Shown here one piece after another: positions 7,087 to 11,972 of a DNA stretch of 11,972 bases. Position 1 is the stretch's first letter, and the number at the start of each line of letters is the position of its first letter. The translations under genes were made by a program, and so were the position numbers. The notes beneath the pieces are model-generated. The model ran no database searches and was not told the origin of the DNA. It worked only from the letters and a program-made list of their open reading frames with translations. Source of the DNA: Bacteroidales bacterium (lineage in GTDB: Bacteria > Bacteroidota > Bacteroidia > Bacteroidales > VadinHA17); contig JALOMM010000029.1 of NCBI GenBank assembly GCA_025455535.1, forward strand, positions 1 through 11,972. Direction: 5' to 3'.

Positions 7087-8253
7087 ATGAAAACAGCAGC
7101 GTTATTACTGGGCCTTATTCTCCTTTCCGGTTGCGGAGGCAGTGAGAACAGTAAAAAAGATCCCACAGACGAGAGAGTATTTTATTCTCATGAGAAGTTT
7201 TCAATGGGAGCTGACCTCTCTTATGTCAACCAGATACTTGATTTCGGAGGGTTGTACAGAGATTCCGGCAAGGTGACCGATCCTTATGTCATCTTCAGGA
7301 AGTACGGCACAAATACCGTCCGTTTCCGGCTGTGGCACAACCCGCAGTGGACACGTGAGGTATATACTCCTCCGATCGCAAACATGTATAATGACTTTGC
7401 AGACGTCAAGAGGGGGATGCAGGCTGCAAAGGCCCAGGGGATGGCTGTAAGCCTTGACTTCCATTATTCTGACTTCTGGGCAGATCCCGGACGGCAGGAG
7501 CAGCCGGCGGCATGGTTGGGATTATCCCTGGAAACACTCCGTGACAGCATTTACAACTACACCCTGAAGACGCTCGATAAACTTGAGGCTGCAGGCATTA
7601 TGCCTGAATATGTTCAGGTTGGAAATGAGATCAATCCCGGGTTCCTTCTTCCCCAGGGCGACAGGTGGGCAAAGAAGGGAGACTTCGTCTATCTTATTAA
7701 CGGCGCCATAAAAGCAGTGAGGGATGCTGCTGTCTCAAGCTCAATAAAACCCAGGATCATTATGCATGTAGCCCAGCCGGAAAATGCCATATACTGGTTT
7801 GAAGGAATGGCAGCTGCCGGCCTGACAGACTATGACATTGCAGGCATCTCGTATTATTATATCTGGTCGACTGTCAGCATTGACAGTGTAAGCGATTATG
7901 TCGCTGACATAAAGACAATGACAGGCAAAGAGGTGATGGTTGTCGAGACTGCCTATCCGTGGACGCTCAACAATGCCGACAGCTACAATAACATACTGGC
8001 GCCTGATAAGCTTACTGTGGCCTATCCGGCCAACCAGACTGGCCAGTATGACTACCTGGTAAAGCTGACACAGGAGGTCATTGACGGAGGAGGAACCGGC
8101 ATCCATTACTGGGAGCCGGCCTGGATAACCTCTGAGATGAGGGACAAGTGGGGCAAGGGCTCTTCATGGGACTGCAACACCCTTTTTGACTTTACCGGTA
8201 ACGTAATCAAGGGAATGAACTATATGACTTACCCCTATGTGTTCACGAACTAG
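7087..8253 (+). CDS. GH53 endo-beta-1,4-galactanase lipoprotein
   Basis: This 388-residue enzyme should cut beta-1,4-galactan side chains (pectic galactan or type I arabinogalactan). Motifs of family GH53 are in order: GADLSYV (41-47), VRFRLWHNP (78-86), LDFHYSDFWADP (123-134), VQVGNEINPG (176-185) with Glu181 as acid/base, VVETAYPWT (285-293) with Glu287 as nucleophile, HYWEPAW (340-346) and the late GSSWDCNTLFDF loop. It is a (beta/alpha)8 clan GH-A fold and looks complete. The signal peptide ends in ILLSGC (Cys16), so it is a lipoprotein. The residues after Cys (GGSENSKKD) lack the compact acidic cluster of SusD and SusE, so surface exposure is less certain than for those. A terminator stands just upstream. 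The family and catalytic residues are clear; the natural substrate within this locus is inference. Confidence 0.93.
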   Translation: MKTAALLLGLILLSGCGGSENSKKDPTDERVFYSHEKFSMGADLSYVNQILDFGGLYRDSGKVTDPYVIFRKYGTNTVRFRLWHNPQWTREVYTPPIANMYNDFADVKRGMQAAKAQGMAVSLDFHYSDFWADPGRQEQPAAWLGLSLETLRDSIYNYTLKTLDKLEAAGIMPEYVQVGNEINPGFLLPQGDRWAKKGDFVYLINGAIKAVRDAAVSSSIKPRIIMHVAQPENAIYWFEGMAAAGLTDYDIAGISYYYIWSTVSIDSVSDYVADIKTMTGKEVMVVETAYPWTLNNADSYNNILAPDKLTVAYPANQTGQYDYLVKLTQEVIDGGGTGIHYWEPAWITSEMRDKWGKGSSWDCNTLFDFTGNVIKGMNYMTYPYVFTN

Positions 8254-8307
8254 AGAATTATTTAGTCCGGGGGTGGTCTGTCACTTTTTAATAAGAAGAT
8301 TTGAATT

Positions 8308-11124
8308 ATGAAATCAGCTTTTACAATATCGGTTTTCATCCTTTCAGGATACCTGACATCACTTGTTGCCCAGGTTATTACTGCCAATCCAGCCTTCCCG
8401 ACAGCCTCCGATGCTGTTGTGATCACCTTCAACGCAGACAAGGGAGACATGGGTCTGAAGGATTACGGTGACGATGATGTATATGCACACACGGGGGTCA
8501 TCACCGATAAAAGCACCGGCGGGTCTGACTGGAAATATGTGGTGGCGCCATGGGGTACTTTTATCCCGAAGGCGAAGATGACCAAGGTATCAGCAAACGT
8601 TTATACAATAACCATTTCACCCTCGATCAGGGATTTCTACGGGGTTCCGTCCGGGGAAAAGATACTGAAGCTTGCCTTTGTCTTTCGTAACACGGCTGCC
8701 GTAGGCACACGTACCGGTCGTGATGTGGGAGGGGCGGATATCTTCTATAATGTCAGTGAGGCGGCTGTCTTTGAGGTGATGCTGACGAAACCTGACCTTT
8801 ACACCTCGCTGGTAACAGCCGGAGCAACGGTGAATATTGAAGCCTCGGCATCAATAGCCGATTCACTGGTACTGCTCCAGAACAATGTGCGTCTGAAGAA
8901 GGTGACGACACTGACTGCCACTCACAGTCTTGTTGCCTCGGGCAGCGGACTCTTCAATATAACCGCCAGGGCATACAAGGGGCTGGAGATGAAGGCAGAT
9001 TCAGCCTTCTATTATATACAGCCGCCCGTTACGACAGAAGACCCTCCGGCAGGGATGAAGGCCGGGGTGAATATTACCGGTGACAACAGCGCCACATTCA
9101 TGTTATATGCCCCGGGAAAGAATAATGTCTTCGTGCTCGGTGACTTCAACGGATGGGTCTTCCGTGACGAAGGATATATGAAGAAGAGCAGTGACGGCAA
9201 ATGGTTCTGGGCTGAGATGACAGGGCTTGATCCCTCAAAGGAGTACGGGTTTCAGTATGTGATAGACGGTACCCTGCGGATTCCGGATCCGTATGCAACA
9301 AAAGTGCTCGATCCGTGGAACGACAAATACATAACCTCATCGACCTATCCGAATCTCAAGGCTTATCCTGAAGGACTGGCTGAGGGTCTTGTTTCGGTCT
9401 TCCGCACAAGTCCGCCCCAGTATTCATGGAAGAACACCTCATTCACACCCCCCCCGAAGGAGGATCTGATTATTTATGAGCTCCATGTGCGCGACTTTGT
9501 CGCTGCCCATGACTTTAAAACGATACGTGACTCACTTGCATATTTCACACGTCTCGGGATAAACGCCATTGAGTTCATGCCGGTGAACGAGTTTGACGGC
9601 AACAGCAGCTGGGGGTATAACCCGGCCATGTATTTCGCGGTTGACAAATATTACGGCACGGCAGACAGCTTTAAGCAACTCATCGACTCATGTCACAGCC
9701 GGGGCATTGCAGTTATAATTGATATGGTACTGAACCATGCATACGGGAACAACCCTCTTGTCAAGATGTACTGGAACAGCACCGACAACACCCCTTCCGC
9801 TGACAATCCCTGGTTCAATGTCAGCTCTCCCAACCCCACCTATTCATGGGGATACGACTTTAACCATGAGAGCCTTGCCACACAGGCATTCGTTGACAGC
9901 GTATGCCATTACTGGATAAGCGAGTTCAAGGTCGACGGCTTCCGGTTCGACTTCACAAAGGGGTTCACAAATACTCCCGGCGAAGGGTGGGGCCCTGACC
10001 AGTCGCGCATAAACATACTAAGGCGAATGGGTAACAAGATATGGTCTTACAAGCCTGATGCGCACCTGATCCTCGAGCACTTTGCGGAAAACTCTGAGGA
10101 GGCGACACTGGCTGCCAACGGCTTCCTGCTATGGGGCGATGCCAAACGGCAGTATCTTGAGGCTGCCATGGGGTTTGACTCTGACCTGTCGGAGGCTTCA
10201 TATGTAGAGCTGGGCTGGACACAGCCAGGACTGGTAACCTATATGGAGAGTCATGACGAGGAGAGGATGATGTACAAGAATGTCTCCTTCGGCAATGCAG
10301 CGCCGGGATATGATGTGAAGAACTTCAGCACGGCCCTTAAGAGAACAAAGCTTGCTGCGGCATTCTTTTTCACCATACCCGGACCGAAGATGATATGGCA
10401 GTTTGAGGAGCTCGGGTATGACTATTCGATTGACTTCAACGGGAGGCTGGGTGAAAAGCCTATCAAATGGGATTACTACAAAGTCCCGGAGAGACGCAAT
10501 GTATATGACAATTTCTCTGCCCTCGCTGATCTCAAGAAGAAGTATGAGGTATTCTCTTCAAATGACTTCACCCTCTACGAGACTGGCAGGATGAAGCGGC
10601 TGAATGTCAAGCATACTGAAATGGACGTTGTTGTGGCCGGCAACTTTGATGTCATCAACGGCAGCGTGAACGGCAATTTCACCAGGGACGGCAAATGGTA
10701 TGAGTTCTTCTCGGGCGACTCGGTTGAGATAACCTCGTCGAACAGGCACCTGCTGTTAAACCTGGTGCCGGGTGAATACAGGCTGTATACCTCGAAACGT
10801 ATTACCAGGCCGTCGTTCCTGCTGGGCGTGGAAGATACTGAAGCCGGGGTGGAGGGTGAAGGCTTTCTGTTTGACATTTACCCGAACCCGTTCACTGATG
10901 AGGCGGTGATCCGCTTCACCGGCGAGGATCAGTATCAGCCGCACACGGTTGAGATATTCTCGTCTGACGGCACTCTTGTGCGGGTCATGACGGTACCTTC
11001 CGGTATCAGTGAGACGAGATGGGACGGACTGAATTCAGGCGGCAGTGCAGTCGCCGCCGGCGTCTATTATGTAAGGGTCAGGTCGGGCAGGATCAGTTCT
11101 GTAAAGAAGATCATCAGGGTATAG
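8308..11124 (+). CDS. Secreted multidomain GH13 alpha-amylase-family enzyme with T9SS sorting tail
   Basis: This 938-residue protein has a signal peptide (about 1-21, ending LVAQ). An N-terminal module spans about 22-155 (starting VITANPAFPTASDAV), resembling modules I recall at the N-terminus of other Bacteroidota amylases. An Ig-like module (about 156-240) follows, then a CBM48/isoamylase-N-type domain (about 250-335, with FVLGDFNGW). The GH13 barrel covers about 385-745, with region I DMVLNH (472-477), region II GFRFDF with nucleophile Asp548, region III LILEHF with acid/base Glu590, and region IV ESHDE with Asp650. A beta C-domain covers about 755-828. A type A T9SS sorting domain covers about 853-938 (DIYPNPFTDEAVIRF, then GVYYVRV and SSVKKIIRV), so it should be exported through the outer membrane. 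CBM48 plus GH13 fits debranching, branching or neopullulanase-like activity on alpha-glucans; the exact linkage is not readable. A C8 tract at 9448-9455 is a possible slippage point. Confidence 0.93.
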   Translation: MKSAFTISVFILSGYLTSLVAQVITANPAFPTASDAVVITFNADKGDMGLKDYGDDDVYAHTGVITDKSTGGSDWKYVVAPWGTFIPKAKMTKVSANVYTITISPSIRDFYGVPSGEKILKLAFVFRNTAAVGTRTGRDVGGADIFYNVSEAAVFEVMLTKPDLYTSLVTAGATVNIEASASIADSLVLLQNNVRLKKVTTLTATHSLVASGSGLFNITARAYKGLEMKADSAFYYIQPPVTTEDPPAGMKAGVNITGDNSATFMLYAPGKNNVFVLGDFNGWVFRDEGYMKKSSDGKWFWAEMTGLDPSKEYGFQYVIDGTLRIPDPYATKVLDPWNDKYITSSTYPNLKAYPEGLAEGLVSVFRTSPPQYSWKNTSFTPPPKEDLIIYELHVRDFVAAHDFKTIRDSLAYFTRLGINAIEFMPVNEFDGNSSWGYNPAMYFAVDKYYGTADSFKQLIDSCHSRGIAVIIDMVLNHAYGNNPLVKMYWNSTDNTPSADNPWFNVSSPNPTYSWGYDFNHESLATQAFVDSVCHYWISEFKVDGFRFDFTKGFTNTPGEGWGPDQSRINILRRMGNKIWSYKPDAHLILEHFAENSEEATLAANGFLLWGDAKRQYLEAAMGFDSDLSEASYVELGWTQPGLVTYMESHDEERMMYKNVSFGNAAPGYDVKNFSTALKRTKLAAAFFFTIPGPKMIWQFEELGYDYSIDFNGRLGEKPIKWDYYKVPERRNVYDNFSALADLKKKYEVFSSNDFTLYETGRMKRLNVKHTEMDVVVAGNFDVINGSVNGNFTRDGKWYEFFSGDSVEITSSNRHLLLNLVPGEYRLYTSKRITRPSFLLGVEDTEAGVEGEGFLFDIYPNPFTDEAVIRFTGEDQYQPHTVEIFSSDGTLVRVMTVPSGISETRWDGLNSGGSAVAAGVYYVRVRSGRISSVKKIIRV
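9448..9455 (+). repeat. C8 homopolymer tract inside the GH13 gene
   Basis: Eight consecutive C bases encode part of a triple Pro (residues 381-383) in the linker between the CBM48-like domain and the GH13 barrel. A gain or loss of one base would truncate the protein before the catalytic region. This is a sequence observation; no evidence of actual variation is available here. Confidence 0.7.
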
Positions 11125-11129
11125 AAGGG

Positions 11130-11157
11130 GATTTGCGATTTGCGATTTGCGATTTTC
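11130..11157. repeat. 7-base tandem repeat, GATTTGC
   Basis: Three perfect copies of GATTTGC (11130-11150) are followed by a degenerate copy, GATTTTC (11151-11157). The array starts 5 bases after the stop of the T9SS GH13 gene and lies in the gap between two convergent genes. No spacers separate the copies, so it is a simple tandem repeat. Confidence 0.9.
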
Positions 11158-11158
11158 T

Positions 11159-11190
11159 GATTGCACGATTGCACGATTGCACGATCGCAT
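11159..11190. repeat. 8-base tandem repeat, GATTGCAC
   Basis: Three perfect copies of GATTGCAC (11159-11182) are followed by a degenerate fourth, GATCGCAT (11183-11190). It directly follows the 7-base array after a single T, and both units begin with GATT, suggesting related origin by slippage. No function is evident. No clear terminator hairpin was seen in the 97-base gap 11125-11221. Confidence 0.9.
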
Positions 11191-11221
11191 GACATAATAC
11201 CCTTAGACAGCGCAGTAAGTG

Positions 11222-11972
11222 TTATTTCGTAAGTACCATATATCCCCACGCTTCCAGCGGCATGGCCATACCCTGTGCTACCTCAACAGGTGATCCGGTG
11301 AACAGGTCGGTGTAGGTGCCGGATACGGCACCGTCCTTCAGCATGACACTCATCGGCTTTTTGCTGAAGTTGAGAACGACAAGCACTTCCGCATCACCCT
11401 TGACCCTCCTGTAAACATAGGCATTCTTCTGGTTTGTCTTCAGTACATCAAAGGTACCTCCTTCAACACCGTGACGCAATGCAGGGTGGCCCGTACGCAG
11501 GTGTACCAGCTTAGTGTAGAACTCACGCAGCTCAGTCTCCTTCCACTCTATCGGATCACGCTTGAAGAACTCGAGCCTCTTGTCGAGGTCTGCCTCCTGA
11601 CCGTTATATAGCAGCGGCACGCCTGGGATAGTGAAGATGTAGGCCGCAAATGCCTTCTGTGCATCACCCAGCTTCTCATCGATGGTCCCGTTCCACGAGT
11701 TTTCATCGTGGTTGGTAAGGAACCTCAGCCTGTATGAGTCAGGCGGATAATATTTCAGTTCATACTGTATCATCGAGTCAAGTGCCGCGGGCTGACGCTT
11801 TCCTGCAGCAACGGCATTCATGAGATGATGGTGCGCCCATGCGTAGTTCATGTCAAAGGCACGCTCGAGGAGATAGGAGTGCGCCTCGTCTTCTGCCAGC
11901 ATTAGCACGGGCTTGATGGCATTGAGCTCTGTGGTGGCCCTGTACCAGAATTCTTCGGGAACAAGACCGGGG
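11222..11972 (-). CDS. GH13 alpha-amylase family protein, C-terminal part (partial)
   Basis: The frame stays open on the minus strand from the right window edge to TAA at 11222-11224, about 249 residues; the GTG at 11908 is internal, since upstream codons read PGLVPEEFWYRATTELNAIK, typical family sequence. Visible GH13 motifs are region III LMLAEDE (acid/base Glu at 11891-11893), region IV FLTNHDEN (Asp at 11705-11707) and IPGVPLLYNGQE, followed by a C-terminal beta domain ending with LEAWGYMVL. Regions I and II and any signal peptide lie outside the window. The residues following the barrel (VYRRVKGDAEVLVVLNFS) are the usual amylase C-domain. It is convergent with the T9SS GH13 gene and is clearly a different GH13 type, without CBM48 or sorting tail in view. 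It probably degrades starch or maltodextrins; location in the cell cannot be judged. No T9SS tail is present at its visible C-terminus. Confidence 0.92.
   Translation of the reverse strand, partial: PGLVPEEFWYRATTELNAIKPVLMLAEDEAHSYLLERAFDMNYAWAHHHLMNAVAAGKRQPAALDSMIQYELKYYPPDSYRLRFLTNHDENSWNGTIDEKLGDAQKAFAAYIFTIPGVPLLYNGQEADLDKRLEFFKRDPIEWKETELREFYTKLVHLRTGHPALRHGVEGGTFDVLKTNQKNAYVYRRVKGDAEVLVVLNFSKKPMSVMLKDGAVSGTYTDLFTGSPVEVAQGMAMPLEAWGYMVLTK

Noticed and set aside
8254..8307. Terminator or promoter between GH53 and T9SS GH13
   Set aside because: The 54-base gap has no stable inverted repeat and no clear -7/-33 pair, so the two genes are most simply co-transcribed.
11130..11190. Possible CRISPR array
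   Set aside because: The units are 7-8 bases, contiguous and without spacers, which does not fit any CRISPR array.
11067..11249. Minus-strand open frame over the tandem repeats
   Set aside because: Most of it is translated tandem repeat plus antisense of the GH13 3' end; it has no domain or start context and is a repeat artefact.

Overview
The window reads as part of a polysaccharide utilisation locus (PUL) from a member of the Bacteroidota. The evidence is an adjacent SusC/SusD pair, a SusE-type lipoprotein, acidic lipoprotein export signals after the lipid-anchored cysteines, a C-terminal type IX secretion (T9SS) sorting domain on one enzyme, and A-rich rather than Shine-Dalgarno-like sequence before the starts. 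T9SS use and GC-moderate codons fit a Bacteroidales- or Cytophagales-like environmental lineage. I cannot name the genus.

Layout from left to right: the 3' end of an MBL-fold metallo-hydrolase gene (1-192, +); a LacI-family regulator gene on the minus strand (183-1202), whose end overlaps the MBL gene; a 227-base divergent control region with a strong LacI/PurR-type operator candidate; susC (1430-4285), susD (4299-5894) and a susE-like gene (5916-6998), tightly spaced on the plus strand; a strong hairpin terminator (7036-7071); a GH53 endo-beta-1,4-galactanase lipoprotein gene (7087-8253); a large secreted GH13 alpha-amylase-family gene with a T9SS tail (8308-11124); a short intergenic gap filled with 7-base and 8-base tandem repeats (11130-11190); and the 3' part of a second GH13 gene on the minus strand that runs off the right edge (11222-11972).

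Likely working model (inference): SusE and SusD bind glycan at the surface, and SusC imports oligosaccharides with TonB energy. The GH53 lipoprotein and the T9SS-exported GH13 enzyme cut polymers outside or at the membrane, and the second GH13 acts on alpha-glucans. The LacI-type regulator, transcribed divergently, probably senses a sugar and controls susC onward. The odd point is the mixed specificity, with a beta-galactan enzyme between a SusCDE set and two alpha-glucan enzymes. I see no wholly new system. The points most worth checking are the shortened N-terminal domain of SusC, the operator cluster, the terminator that splits the cluster, a C8 tract in the GH13 gene, and the tandem repeats.
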